Shown piece by piece: positions 25,909-35,276 of a stretch of DNA of 64,000 nt. A program made the position numbers and the translations under genes. Under the pieces are notes generated by a model. That model was not told the origin of the DNA. It was given only the letters and a program-made list of their open reading frames with translations, and did not search any database. Numbering within the stretch: the first letter of the stretch is position 1; every line of letters starts with the position of its first letter. This stretch comes from an uncultured Lachnospiraceae bacterium (lineage in GTDB: Bacteria > Bacillota > Clostridia > Lachnospirales > Lachnospiraceae). The stretch is from NCBI GenBank assembly GCA_910588295.1, contig CAJUQO010000001.1, forward strand, positions 1 through 64,000, given 5' to 3'.

Positions 25909-27417
25909 TCACCCCTCCTCCAGCGCAAAGGACATCAGCAGGTACAGCCTCGTCTTAAAATCATCCAGATTCATTCCGGTAAGCATCTCTATGCGCTCCA
26001 GACGGTGAGGCAGGGTGCTTCTGTGGATCTTCAGGATCTGGGCAGTCAGCGTGCTGTTGCGCTCATGGGTCAAGTATACCTTGAGGGTCTGGTACAGATC
26101 CGTCCCCTTCACTTCATCGTAATTTTTCAGGATCGTCAGATCCCCGGATATAATGGTATCCCTGGTCAGCTCCCCCAGCCCGTTGATCATCCAGTATGGA
26201 AGAACCGTCTCTTTAAACTCATTGTACCAACTGGTACAGTTCTTCTCCCAGGAATGGATGAGGGCAATCTTAGCCTGTTTCATATACAGCGGAAAATCCT
26301 GCAGCCGATAGAAAATATTCGACATCCCCACGTGGAGCAGGGATTCCCGGATCGTATAGGACATCTTCATCCGCAGGTCGCTCAGCGACAGCTTTCCCCT
26401 GGTCAGATTTATCAGCAGATAAATCGCCTTGTCATAATAGCAGGGATAGCTCCCCTCGATCTGCTGCTGAATGGAATTGCAGACTCCGAAAGCCAGATAG
26501 TGAGATATTTTCTCGTTTCCAAAGGTGATCATGCCGCACACATAATGATCCTCCATCTGCCAGCCCATCTGACCGGCTTTCCGGGAAAGCTTCTGCACAT
26601 TGATCTCTCTGTCGTTCAGCCCGTCCACGATGATCCCTTTGAGCAGGCTGGGGGCGTCATCCCTGTACACGTAACGGTTAATGAAAGCCTGCCGGATGAC
26701 CTCACCGAAAAAACCTGCCTCCCGCAGCTTGCCGGGGGTCGGCGACGACTCCGTGACGATCAGGCGCCCTTTATAAACCTGATCAATCCAGATATTGACA
26801 TAGAGACAGCTGGTATCGTCAAAATCGCTTTTCCAGAACTGCCCTCCCGTTGTCTTCAACGTCTCCTGATAGGCCGGACTGGTGCGGAACATGGTCAGAG
26901 TCTGTTCATCCTGCATATACGACCCCATCTGGGAATCGTAATCAAACTTGGTTTTCTCCGGCTCTATCCGGGGGCAGGATAAAATATAAAAATGTTCATC
27001 ATGGACAAACACCGGATGGCCGAAATGCTCCAGGATAATCTGGCAGATATCATTCAGGCTACTGTCCGCGTAGAGGATCCTCTGCAGCCGTTTCTCTATC
27101 TCCCCATAGTGGAAAAACATATGCTCCAATATATTTGCCAGGGAAAAAAGGTCGCCGTCCCTTTTCAAAATATAACCGGTAAGCCCCGCCCGCTCTTCCT
27201 CGCTCCAGTCTCCCACCAAAAGAAGAGAACCGCCGGGCGGAAGCCGGTTCGTATGCAGCCGGGAACAGATGATCAAAAAATCCTTCTCCTCTGCCTCCCC
27301 TTCGTAGAAACAGATCCCCTTCAAACCCGGCATATGGGAGGAAGGCACAAGCTTCACCTCCGGATCTATGGCCTGGAGCCGCTCATATATGATCTGCAGA
27401 TTCAACAAACTATCCAT
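25909..27417 (-). CDS. PucR/CdaR-type transcriptional regulator
   Basis: A 502-residue cytoplasmic regulator. The C-terminal helix-turn-helix reads TLKVYLTHERNSTLTAQIL then HRSTLPHRLERIEMLTGMNL, the pattern of PucR family activators (a sugar-diacid-type HTH). The N-terminal and middle parts are a sensor region without a family name that I can assign. The longest frame starts at 27477, but ATG 27417 is preceded by GGGTGG and starts a better-supported protein. It follows the GPH symporter gene on the same strand, so it probably controls this operon. Confidence 0.83.
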   Translation of the reverse strand: MDSLLNLQIIYERLQAIDPEVKLVPSSHMPGLKGICFYEGEAEEKDFLIICSRLHTNRLPPGGSLLLVGDWSEEERAGLTGYILKRDGDLFSLANILEHMFFHYGEIEKRLQRILYADSSLNDICQIILEHFGHPVFVHDEHFYILSCPRIEPEKTKFDYDSQMGSYMQDEQTLTMFRTSPAYQETLKTTGGQFWKSDFDDTSCLYVNIWIDQVYKGRLIVTESSPTPGKLREAGFFGEVIRQAFINRYVYRDDAPSLLKGIIVDGLNDREINVQKLSRKAGQMGWQMEDHYVCGMITFGNEKISHYLAFGVCNSIQQQIEGSYPCYYDKAIYLLINLTRGKLSLSDLRMKMSYTIRESLLHVGMSNIFYRLQDFPLYMKQAKIALIHSWEKNCTSWYNEFKETVLPYWMINGLGELTRDTIISGDLTILKNYDEVKGTDLYQTLKVYLTHERNSTLTAQILKIHRSTLPHRLERIEMLTGMNLDDFKTRLYLLMSFALEEG

Positions 27418-27503
27418 TTTCCACCCGCCCCCGTTCGCAGGAATGAGCGAGGGCAGCTTTTTGCTGTCCCCGCTCAACCGCGTTCTATTTTTTTATGTCT
27501 CTG

Positions 27504-28871
27504 TCAGGCTTTTTTATCCAGACGGTAGCCAAACATCAGAACCAACGCGCCCACAGCGATTACCGCTGCCGGAATCACCATGAATCCGATACAGATGCCC
27601 CGCTGTACCGCCTCGCCTGCCGTCGCCGGGTCAATATCCGCCGAGAAGCCGCCGATAGCCAGGGCCGTGCCGATGAGAATTCCTCTCATTACAATACCGA
27701 TCTTAAGAGGAACCGTAAGCAGGCCCATCACCGTACCCGTAGTATCATATCCCGTTTTGGAGGAGCTGTATACGGCACAGGTAGCGTACAGCTCCGGCTC
27801 ACAGGCATTTGTCAGGGTCATGGAGAATATCACCAGGCACATCAGGACAATAACAACCCAAGTATTCTCATAGATTAAAAATGCCGCCGCCATGCCTGCC
27901 AGCATGATCAAGTAAGCCAGCACCACCGTCTTTTTGGCGCTTAACCTGGCCACCACATACTTGGATACATAGGAAGCCAGGATACCCAGCAAGTTCGTAA
28001 TAAACATAAAGGTGGCCAGAAGCCCTGCATTATGGCTGATATAGGTGAAATAATATATGGCAATGCCGTTCACCAGAAAAAATACCATATATTTCGCGGT
28101 ACTCGAGACCATCAGACCGATCAGATGGGGATTGCAGGTGATCGCCGCCCAGGCGCTGACTTTGGGCTGTGCCTGGCTCCTGTTCTGGCCGGCTTCTCGC
28201 TGCAGACGGGCCATCTCCTCCTCGCCGGTCTCCTCATAGCCGGTAAACATCTTAAAATGGGCAAAGTAACCGGCAGCCATCACCGCGCCGAAGGCGAAAG
28301 CCGTGGCGGCATAGGCATTCGTCTCACCGATCATACCGGCGAACATGGCCACCACGAAGGGACCTGCGTACGAATACAATACATTCGCCAAGGCCGTATA
28401 AACGCTTCGCGTCGAAGATAAGGCCATCCTGTCCTCCGTGGTCTTTCCGGCCACATTGATCATGGATAGATTGGCAATAAATGGAAGATTCCAGGCGATA
28501 CGGCTGGTAATCATCGCAATCGTCATAACGACGATACCCGCAATGCCATTGTTGATCTTAAGGAACTGCAATGCGTAGAGAAACGGCACCATCCACGGCG
28601 TCAGGATCAGCCAAGAGCGGTAACGGCCCCATTTTTTCGGCTTAATCTTGTTCATCCAGGCCCCATAAAGGCAGGACAAAATGGCGTCAACAATTGCCGA
28701 TATCGTGGTGATCGTAGTAACGATCCCCAGGGAAAACTTCGCAATATTAGTAAAAAAGTAGGAGGCGTAAAAGGTATCGATGTTGCTCATCATCGTAAAA
28801 CCCAAATCGCCAATACCGAAAAATCTCTTTAAGGACGAGCTTACCGGTTTCGGATTTTTATTCTCTGCCAT
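27504..28871 (-). CDS. MFS transporter, GPH family (glycoside/cation symporter)
   Basis: A 455-residue polytopic membrane protein with about twelve hydrophobic segments. FFGIGDLGFTMMSNIDTFY at the N-terminus and the KKWGRYRSWLILTPW segment are characteristic of the glycoside-pentoside-hexuronide:cation symporters. It would import a glycoside or sugar acid with Na+ or H+. It lies between the URO-D-type gene and the PucR-type regulator, 25 bases after the former, on one transcript. Confidence 0.87.
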   Translation of the reverse strand: MAENKNPKPVSSSLKRFFGIGDLGFTMMSNIDTFYASYFFTNIAKFSLGIVTTITTISAIVDAILSCLYGAWMNKIKPKKWGRYRSWLILTPWMVPFLYALQFLKINNGIAGIVVMTIAMITSRIAWNLPFIANLSMINVAGKTTEDRMALSSTRSVYTALANVLYSYAGPFVVAMFAGMIGETNAYAATAFAFGAVMAAGYFAHFKMFTGYEETGEEEMARLQREAGQNRSQAQPKVSAWAAITCNPHLIGLMVSSTAKYMVFFLVNGIAIYYFTYISHNAGLLATFMFITNLLGILASYVSKYVVARLSAKKTVVLAYLIMLAGMAAAFLIYENTWVVIVLMCLVIFSMTLTNACEPELYATCAVYSSSKTGYDTTGTVMGLLTVPLKIGIVMRGILIGTALAIGGFSADIDPATAGEAVQRGICIGFMVIPAAVIAVGALVLMFGYRLDKKA

Positions 28872-28896
28872 CTTCTTTTCCTTTCAAATACATGGA

Positions 28897-29901
28897 TCAG
28901 AATTTTCCTTCCGCCAGGATCTTCTGGTTGATCTTTTCAATCTCCTCGGTCAGCGTGTCATATACACCGGGATAAATACTCTCCGGGCCGCCCATGGTAT
29001 TGCAAGGGATAAAGGATTTCCTGCCGTACTGCTCCGTCGCCCGTTTCGCCTCGGAGGCGATGACATCCCTTGACCAATCTACCCGGTCGATGGTGGCGCT
29101 GTCGATACCGCCCATGAAGGTGATCTTGTCGCCGTATTTCGGGATCAGCTCCTCGATCTTATTGGAAGTCATGACGCCCTGCCAGATATCAATACCGATC
29201 TCGATCATGGAGGGAACCAGATTCGCCGCATAGGAATCCGAGTGATGAACGATCACCTGTACGCCGCAGTCGCGGTAGCAACCGTAGATCTTTTTGTAAG
29301 CGGGTACAAAGTACTCGTCAAACATCTCCGGAGAGATAAAGGAGGATGCCCCGCTTCCCCAGTCGTCATGATGGAACAGCGCGTCGGGCTTTATGTATTT
29401 GCAGAGTTCCTGGGCATAACGGATCTCCCAGTCGGTGATGTAATCTACCAGCTCATGCATAGCCTCCGGTTCCTCGTAAAAATTCATCAGACAGTTCTGG
29501 ATCTCCTGCAGATAGTGGCACTGTTCAAATACGCCGGGAGCCACAAAGGGAGTCACAAAATACTCGTCCCTGTCGATCTTTTCCGCCTCGGCCACAAAGG
29601 GAGCCCACTCTTCCGGCGTAAATACCACGTTGGGCGCTTTCACATACTTCTTCCACTCCGCAATGTCCTTACAGACGATATGCTCCTCATCATGCACAGG
29701 GAACGGCCCCGGCATACCTTCAGGGAAGGAAATAGTCACGCCCCACTGATTTATCACGCTGGGGCCGCCCTTCTGCGCCATGGGCGCGGACGCTGTGTAA
29801 GGAGTTCCATAGACCATCTGGAAAGCCTCATACTGATTCACAAAGCGATCCGGATTTCCGTGACGGATCGTCTCCAACAGATTCTGTTTTCTGGTTAACA
29901 T
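28897..29901 (-). CDS. uroporphyrinogen-decarboxylase-fold protein (first paralog)
   Basis: A 334-residue URO-D superfamily protein. The sequence has FHHDDWGSGASSFISPEMF and VHHSDSYAANLV segments and the MGGIDSATID strand of the URO-D barrel. The family includes heme enzymes and corrinoid methyltransferases of O-demethylase or methylamine systems. No heme genes or corrinoid protein is near; it stands at the head of an operon with a GPH symporter and a PucR regulator, so its substrate is probably the imported compound. The longest frame starts at 29949; GAGGAGG before ATG 29901 fixes the start. Confidence 0.83.
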   Translation of the reverse strand: MLTRKQNLLETIRHGNPDRFVNQYEAFQMVYGTPYTASAPMAQKGGPSVINQWGVTISFPEGMPGPFPVHDEEHIVCKDIAEWKKYVKAPNVVFTPEEWAPFVAEAEKIDRDEYFVTPFVAPGVFEQCHYLQEIQNCLMNFYEEPEAMHELVDYITDWEIRYAQELCKYIKPDALFHHDDWGSGASSFISPEMFDEYFVPAYKKIYGCYRDCGVQVIVHHSDSYAANLVPSMIEIGIDIWQGVMTSNKIEELIPKYGDKITFMGGIDSATIDRVDWSRDVIASEAKRATEQYGRKSFIPCNTMGGPESIYPGVYDTLTEEIEKINQKILAEGKF

Positions 29902-30259
29902 TCGTTTTTCCTCCTCGCATTCAATAGGTTGATGAGCAGCGCGCCGCAAGTTTCTTAACCCTTATGTGTATTATATGCCCACTGAATAGGCAATACAATT
30001 GACCAATGTGTCGATTGTAAGAAGGACGAAATTCGTTATTTTGCTGATATTATTTTGTCGGGCCGCCATATATATTCGATGTTTCAGACAACATAGATAC
30101 TATTTTTCCGCAATAATATAGTTATTTTTTTCACAATCCTGACAAAACGCAACTACTTCCGTACTTTTTTAATCATGCTTTCTTTAACATATTTAGACAT
30201 AAAAAGCGGCCATCCACAACTTGTGATGACCACCGCAGACATATTTAATTGCAGACTCC
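29902..30259 (-). promoter_or_regulatory. promoter and 26-bp palindrome upstream of the URO-D/GPH operon
   Basis: In this 358-bp gap, minus-strand TTGTAT (29993-29998) and TATAAT (29970-29975) are 17 bases apart. A 26-base inverted repeat at 29994-30019 has arms TACAAT-x-GAC and GTC-x-ATTGTA and covers the -35 box, so it is a probable operator, possibly of the PucR-type protein. The rest of the gap, to the PilZ terminator at 30201-30237, is AT-rich and shows no gene. Confidence 0.65.
30201..30237 (-). terminator. intrinsic terminator after the PilZ gene
   Basis: On the minus strand GCGGTGGTCATCAC pairs imperfectly with GTGGATGGCCGC around a short loop, followed by TTTTT at the 30201 end. Confidence 0.8.
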
Positions 30260-30862
30260 TTATAAAATCCTGCCCTGCTCGCGCAGATAGACAAACTGCC
30301 GGATATCCCGCCCCGCACCTATGGGAAGCTCCTGAAACTCGCAGCCATAGCCGTAACGGCCATTCAGTAATTCCTCCTCCCGCAGAACTTTCGCTTCCAG
30401 CCGATACTCCTGTTCGATAAAGCAATACGAAAAGCTGACGATATCCCCCCACTGTGCCCGTGTTGTCGATACAAAAAAGATACCGCCCTCACTGATATTC
30501 TGGATCACAGCCTCAAACTCCCCTTTTCCAGAAAGGGTCATGACAACCTCTTTGCCTAACCCTACCCTGACAAACCTGCGCATCTCCCGGATCTGAAGCA
30601 CTTCCAGAATACTGCAATCCGCAACCCACGCGGACTTTATTGCGGGATCATCGTTTTTTCTGACAGCGATCTGGCAATTCGTCTGTATATAGCCCATCTG
30701 GCTATCAAAAAAATCAATCCTGACCTTCGCCGAATCGGATAATTCATGCTCTGCCCCGGGCAGCAGGATAATCTGTTCTCCTGAACAACTTACCGGAACC
30801 CTTTGCTGGGTCTCCCCGTCCGGCCCATAAACGGCACATACGGTGCAATCATTCAAAACCAT
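30260..30862 (-). CDS. PilZ-domain c-di-GMP receptor protein
   Basis: A 200-residue protein with an N-terminal beta-rich YcgR-like region and a C-terminal PilZ domain. RRFVRV (RxxxR-type) and NISEGGIFF (the N/DxSxxG motif) are the c-di-GMP contact motifs. Such proteins couple the second messenger to motility or surface matters; the target is not known here. The longest frame starts at 30886 but AAAGGAG lies 8 bases before ATG 30862. The gene is alone on its transcript. A 56-bp repeated element lies immediately upstream of the ribosome binding site. Confidence 0.88.
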   Translation of the reverse strand: MVLNDCTVCAVYGPDGETQQRVPVSCSGEQIILLPGAEHELSDSAKVRIDFFDSQMGYIQTNCQIAVRKNDDPAIKSAWVADCSILEVLQIREMRRFVRVGLGKEVVMTLSGKGEFEAVIQNISEGGIFFVSTTRAQWGDIVSFSYCFIEQEYRLEAKVLREEELLNGRYGYGCEFQELPIGAGRDIRQFVYLREQGRIL

Positions 30863-30879
30863 AATCTTTGCTCCTTTGA

Positions 30880-30935
30880 GAATCATGCTTTTACGGTCTC
30901 CGCAGTAAATGCTTCGACCTGTGCTGAATAGTTAC
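30880..30935. repeat. 56-bp intergenic repeat, copy 1
   Basis: The sequence from GAATCATGCTTTTACGGTCT to CTGAATAGTTAC recurs at 62841-62896 with three or four mismatches. It contains a stem GCTTTTAC/GTAAATGC and a GGTC/GACC pair. Here it lies between the rbsA terminator and the PilZ ribosome binding site. The function is unknown. Confidence 0.85.
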
Positions 30936-31000
30936 AGTTTGTGTTCTTTATATCCGTTGGGAGTATAACATGATTTTAAAAAAAAGTAAATCTTAAAACG

Positions 31001-31028
31001 ACCCTCAGGATACAATTAACCTGAGAGT
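31001..31028 (-). terminator. hairpin after the ribose-type ABC operon
   Basis: ACCCTCAGG (31001-31009) pairs with CCTGAGAGT (31020-31028), about 40 bases after the rbsA stop. The T-run on the minus strand (CGTTTTAAG) is short, so termination may be incomplete. Confidence 0.6.
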
Positions 31029-31069
31029 CATTTTTCACTTTTAGAAAAACGGGATCCGGCAGCCGCCTT

Positions 31070-32557
31070 TCAGATCGCCGCCGCGTATTTCATGATCAGT
31101 TCCTCCGATGCCTCCTCCCTGGAAAGCTCTCCGGTGAGCCGTCCCTCGTGCATGACCAGGATCCGGTCGCACAGGGCCAGCAGCTCCGGGAGTTCCGAGG
31201 ACACCATCAGGATGCCGATCCCCTCTTTTGCGATATCCCGCAGGATACTGTAGACCTCGGATTTTGCCCCCACGTCGATACCGCGGGTAGGCTCGTCGCA
31301 GAGCAGGATCTCCGGATCGTTGCCGATCCATTTCGCGATGACCACCTTCTGCTGGTTGCCGCCGCTCAGGGTGAGAATACCGTCGTCCATGCTGCCGATC
31401 TTAATCCCATAATTTTCGATCATATGCTCCATCAGCTCGACAGACTTTTTCTTATTTAGTATGCCCTTTTCGGAAATCCGGTCCATAACAGCCACCTGGG
31501 CATTCTCCTTGATGGACATGCTGGTGATCAACCCGTCGTCCCGGCGGTTTTCCGGTATCATGCTGATGCGGTGGCGGATCGCATCCCGGGGAGAGCGGAT
31601 CGTGACCTTCTCACCTTTGATAAATATCTCGCCGCTGTCGGGCCTGTCGGCGCCGAAGATGGCGCTTAAGACCTCTGTACGGCCCGCCCCCACAAAACCG
31701 GCCAGGCCCACGATCTCGCCCTTTTTCAGCGAAAAATTGATATCATGGAATTTCTTGCCGCAGCTAAACCCTTTAACAGACAGCAGTTCCTCATCGGTGG
31801 CAAAGCTTTTACCCCACTCCGACTTGTCGATCTCGCGCCCCACCATCAAGGTCACAATATCGTCCATGGACACCTCGGAAACTTTCCTGGTAGTGACGAA
31901 CTGGCCGTCCTTGAATACGGTAAGCCTGTCGCCCAGATCCATGACCTCCTCCAGTCTGTGGCTGACATACAGTACCGTCGTCCGCTGCTCTTTCACCAGC
32001 CTGCGCACCACCGCAAACATCACTTCCCGCTGGTCGTTGGTCAGAGCCGCCGTGGGCTCATCCAGGATCAGGATCTTCGGCCGGAAGTACACCGCCTTGG
32101 CGATCTGCACCACCGACTGCTCCGCGATGCTCAAGGACTCCAGAAGGGCTGTGGGCTCCACTTTCAAATGGAACATGTCCAGAAGCTCTCTGGTCTTTTC
32201 ATTCATGTGCTTCTCATCCAGGAATACCCCTTTCACCGCTTCTTTGGATCCCAGGAAAATATTGTGGGCGATGCTCATATTCAGGCAGAGGGGAATCTCC
32301 TGATGGACGATGGAAAAACCCAGTTTCTCAGACTTTCGTATGGAATTGATCTGTTCCGGCCGGCCGCCGACCCAGATCTCTCCCTCCGTGGGGGTAAACA
32401 CACCGCCGCACAGATTGATCAGGGTGGACTTTCCGGCTCCGTTTTCCCCGCAGAGGCAATGCACCTCCCCCTCCTCCACCGAGAAAGATACATTGTTCAG
32501 TGCCACCGTACCGCCAAACCGTTTTGTTATGTTTTTAAATTCAATTATCGGCGCCAT
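31070..32557 (-). CDS. rbsA: ribose-type sugar ABC transporter, tandem ATPase subunit
   Basis: A 495-residue double ATPase as in RbsA/MglA. First half: Walker A GENGAGKST, LSIAEQSVVQIAKAV signature region and Walker B ILILDEPTAALT. Second half: a degenerate Walker A GFVGAGRTE, signature LSGGNQQKVVIAKW and CDEPTRGIDVG. It energises import of a monosaccharide with the permease and binding protein coded upstream. It is the last gene of the operon, 8 bases after the permease. Confidence 0.93.
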   Translation of the reverse strand: MAPIIEFKNITKRFGGTVALNNVSFSVEEGEVHCLCGENGAGKSTLINLCGGVFTPTEGEIWVGGRPEQINSIRKSEKLGFSIVHQEIPLCLNMSIAHNIFLGSKEAVKGVFLDEKHMNEKTRELLDMFHLKVEPTALLESLSIAEQSVVQIAKAVYFRPKILILDEPTAALTNDQREVMFAVVRRLVKEQRTTVLYVSHRLEEVMDLGDRLTVFKDGQFVTTRKVSEVSMDDIVTLMVGREIDKSEWGKSFATDEELLSVKGFSCGKKFHDINFSLKKGEIVGLAGFVGAGRTEVLSAIFGADRPDSGEIFIKGEKVTIRSPRDAIRHRISMIPENRRDDGLITSMSIKENAQVAVMDRISEKGILNKKKSVELMEHMIENYGIKIGSMDDGILTLSGGNQQKVVIAKWIGNDPEILLCDEPTRGIDVGAKSEVYSILRDIAKEGIGILMVSSELPELLALCDRILVMHEGRLTGELSREEASEELIMKYAAAI

Positions 32558-32565
32558 ACGATCAC

Positions 32566-33534
32566 CTACCTTTTCGCGTCTTTGCGGTGGAACAGCGTAT
32601 CGATCAACACGGCAATAATGACCACGATACCGATAAAGCCGTCCTGCCAGAATACCGGCACATTTAAAAGTACCATGCCGTTTTTCACTGTCGCCATGAT
32701 GATGGCTCCCAGAAAAGTGCCGAGGATCGTGCCCCTGCCGCCGCTTAAAGCCGCGCCGCCCAGGATCACCGCCGCGATGGCATCCATTTCACGGCCCTCG
32801 CCGCTGGTGGTGGTCACGGTATTCAGGTAAGCCGTGCTGATTAGGGCCGCGATACCGCAGAGGAACCCCATCATGGCAAAGGCGGCAAGGCGGGTATTTT
32901 TGATATTGATACCAGACAGATGGGCCGCCCTGTCGTTACCGCCGGTGGCATATACCTTATAGCCGTAGGTAGTCTTCTTCAACAGAATGTGGGCAATCAC
33001 AAAGAGTATCAGCATCACGAAGATCTGCACCGGAATATTGCCGATCTTGGCTCCCAGCTTCCACACCCAGCTCCCTGTGGCCGACTCCGGGAACTGGCTG
33101 ATGCTCTGCCCGTTACCGATGGCATACGCAAAGCTCCGGTAGATCTTCATAGTGCCCAGCGTAACGATAAAGGACGGGATCCCCACCCGCGTCACCAGCA
33201 GGCCGTTGACACAGCCCAGGGCGATCCCGCAGATCAGTACCAGGAAAAACACGATGGTGGGAGGGAACATTTGATTTTTAAACAGAAGCCCGCCAAACAT
33301 CGCGCAGGTGGCGAACAGAGATCCCACGGAAAGATCCAGCTCCCCTGCAATGATCAGGTATGTCATGCCGATGGCCATGATACCGATCTCCACTGTCTGG
33401 CGGACAATATTTACGAGATTCGCCGTTTTCAGAAACACCGGAGATGTCATACTCATGATGACCATGATGATGACCAGTACAAGAAATACACCGAACTCCC
33501 GGGCGTTTGTCAGTTTGATTTTTTTCGTATTCAT
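32566..33534 (-). CDS. rbsC: ribose-type sugar ABC transporter permease
   Basis: A 322-residue integral membrane protein of the RbsC/XylH family with about eight to ten hydrophobic segments. GMTYLIIAGELDLSVGSLFA, the EREMDAIAAVILGGAALSGG-type motif and GTFLGAIIMATVKNGMVLL are diagnostic. A TTG at 33543 extends the frame, but ATG 33534 has AAAGGAGAAGG 9 bases upstream. It lies between the binding protein and the ATPase gene. Confidence 0.92.
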   Translation of the reverse strand: MNTKKIKLTNAREFGVFLVLVIIMVIMSMTSPVFLKTANLVNIVRQTVEIGIMAIGMTYLIIAGELDLSVGSLFATCAMFGGLLFKNQMFPPTIVFFLVLICGIALGCVNGLLVTRVGIPSFIVTLGTMKIYRSFAYAIGNGQSISQFPESATGSWVWKLGAKIGNIPVQIFVMLILFVIAHILLKKTTYGYKVYATGGNDRAAHLSGINIKNTRLAAFAMMGFLCGIAALISTAYLNTVTTTSGEGREMDAIAAVILGGAALSGGRGTILGTFLGAIIMATVKNGMVLLNVPVFWQDGFIGIVVIIAVLIDTLFHRKDAKR

Positions 33535-33556
33535 AGTCCGCAACCTTCTCCTTTGG

Positions 33557-33580
33557 GGGGCCGCCCGCTGCGGCGGCCCC
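33557..33580 (-). other. GC-rich intercistronic hairpin between rbsB and rbsC
   Basis: GGGGCCGCC (33557-33565) pairs with GGCGGCCCC (33572-33580) in the 70-base gap. No T-run follows. Such hairpins after the binding-protein gene stabilise its mRNA and lower downstream expression; that role here is inference. Confidence 0.65.
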
Positions 33581-33613
33581 AGTCAATCCCCCAAGTACTC
33601 GCAGAATTATTCT

Positions 33614-34669
33614 TTATTCGGGCTCTACGTCATTTACATTTTCACTGGTCACCATCTGGGCGCCTGTATCCACATTCAGATAATCGGAACCGTATTTCAG
33701 TCCCATATAGCACTCATATACGGAATAGTAGCCCTGCAGGAACGGATTCTGGCCCACCGTGAGCTGTACGCTACCGTTCTTGATATGGCCCAGCATACCC
33801 TCGGTCAGATCAAAGCCCGCCGCGTATACCTTGCCGGACAGATCGTAATCCTCGATGAAACTGCCGATGGCCTCGGAGAACACGTCCACCCCCAGGATCG
33901 CGTTCACATCCGGGTTTGCCAGGTAAGCGTTCTCGATCACAGAGTACGCGTTGGTCAGATCCGTGCCGATGTCGATGGTGGTGATCTTCTTTACGTCGGG
34001 ATACTCTTCGGCCGCCCTGTCAATACCGGCTTCGCGGGCCACCAACGCCACATCTGTGGGTCCGCAGGACGCCACTATATAGGAGCCTTTTCCGCCCATC
34101 TGCTCAAACATATACTTGCCCAGGGAGTATCCCGCAGACTCGTAATCCTGTCCGATGAAGCAGACGGAACCGCAGTCCTCGGCATTCTGGTTGAAGGCCA
34201 CCACCGGGATACCCGCGTCTTTCGCCTGGGCAATTACGTTGTTAAAGCCGGAGGGATCCCAGGTCACTGTGGCGATCGCGTCCGCGCCGGAGGAGATCGC
34301 TGTCTCCAGAAGGCTGACCTGCTCGTCCAGGGAACTGGGCGTATTGGGAGCGGATACCGTCACGTTGACGCCCAGATCCTTGCCCGCCGCCTCGGCGCCC
34401 TCGGCCAGCTTCGTATAGAAAGAGCCGCTTAAGGAATGCAGTACGAAAGAAATATTATAGTCTCCGCCCGCCGTCTCGCTGCCTGCGGTTTCCGGCGCCG
34501 CAGAGTCCGCCGGAGCTGCCGATGCCTCCTGGCCCGCTTCCGGCGCCGCGCTGCTCCCGCCTGCCGCCGAACCGGAAGACGCCTGACTGGAGGATGCGCC
34601 TCCGCCGCATGCACACAGAGATACTGCCATCATCCCGCTGAGTACCAGTGCCATCATTTTTCGTTTCAT
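33614..34669 (-). CDS. rbsB: ribose-type ABC transporter substrate-binding lipoprotein
   Basis: A 351-residue secreted lipoprotein. MKRKMMALVLSGMMAVSLCAC is a type II signal with a lipobox ending at the second cysteine, followed by a long Ser/Ala/Gly/Glu linker to about residue 70. The rest is a periplasmic-binding-protein type I fold (YNISFVLHSLSGSFYTKLAEG..., IATVTWDPSGFNNVIAQA). It delivers a sugar, probably ribose or a related aldose, to RbsC/RbsA. The neighbouring ribokinase and RbsD favour ribose. Confidence 0.92.
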   Translation of the reverse strand: MKRKMMALVLSGMMAVSLCACGGGASSSQASSGSAAGGSSAAPEAGQEASAAPADSAAPETAGSETAGGDYNISFVLHSLSGSFYTKLAEGAEAAGKDLGVNVTVSAPNTPSSLDEQVSLLETAISSGADAIATVTWDPSGFNNVIAQAKDAGIPVVAFNQNAEDCGSVCFIGQDYESAGYSLGKYMFEQMGGKGSYIVASCGPTDVALVAREAGIDRAAEEYPDVKKITTIDIGTDLTNAYSVIENAYLANPDVNAILGVDVFSEAIGSFIEDYDLSGKVYAAGFDLTEGMLGHIKNGSVQLTVGQNPFLQGYYSVYECYMGLKYGSDYLNVDTGAQMVTSENVNDVEPE

Positions 34670-34767
34670 GTAAAACTCCTTTCCACATTATTTGGATAAT
34701 GTAATAAAATATCTTCAAGGGTACACCCCATTGAATACTCTCTATGTAAGTCTACTGCCTGTCCCTG

Positions 34768-35250
34768 CTACTCGTTATCGTAAGCGGCCCGCTCCTCATA
34801 AAATCCCGGCGTGATCGCGCCCGGCTTCTGAAACCATACTTTGGCGTCAATGCCCGCCTTCAGCACCACATTCCCCCAGGGCATCAGATCACCGGTGCGT
34901 ACAATATATTTCGCCTTCGGCAGATACTCCGCAAACAGATCGTAGTGGGCCATGGTCTTCACCTCCATCGTCTCGTAACGGGCATGCACCATGTCCTCTA
35001 CGGCCTTGTAATGCTGCGGATTGTAGTCTTTCTGCTCCTGGGCCACGATCACGTCCTCAAAGATGAATTCATCCATGATCAGATCCAGCACCTGGGCAAT
35101 CGTGGGCAGATCCTTTGCCACCGCCAGATCGATCCGCTTCGCCGGATCCGCGATGGGAACCCCCGCATCTCCCACGATTATGTACTCCTCGTGTCCCATG
35201 TCGGCGATGGCCGTCATGAGGGCTTTGTTGTAAATGCCATGCTTTTTCAT
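34768..35250 (-). CDS. rbsD: D-ribose pyranase / RbsD-FucU family mutarotase
   Basis: Cytosolic mutarotase that interconverts sugar ring forms so that the kinase sees a furanose. The 160-residue protein starts MKKHGIYNKALMTAIADMGHEEYIIVGDAGVPI, where H and D residues of the family active site lie, and ends with IVRTGDLMPWGNVVLKAG. It follows ribokinase by 26 bases and is separated from rbsB by about 100 bases. It is close in length to FucU-type proteins; a second family member (46621-47079) exists elsewhere in the window. Confidence 0.9.
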   Translation of the reverse strand: MKKHGIYNKALMTAIADMGHEEYIIVGDAGVPIADPAKRIDLAVAKDLPTIAQVLDLIMDEFIFEDVIVAQEQKDYNPQHYKAVEDMVHARYETMEVKTMAHYDLFAEYLPKAKYIVRTGDLMPWGNVVLKAGIDAKVWFQKPGAITPGFYEERAAYDNE

Positions 35251-35276
35251 TTTGTTCTCCTGTTCATAATAGTCAT

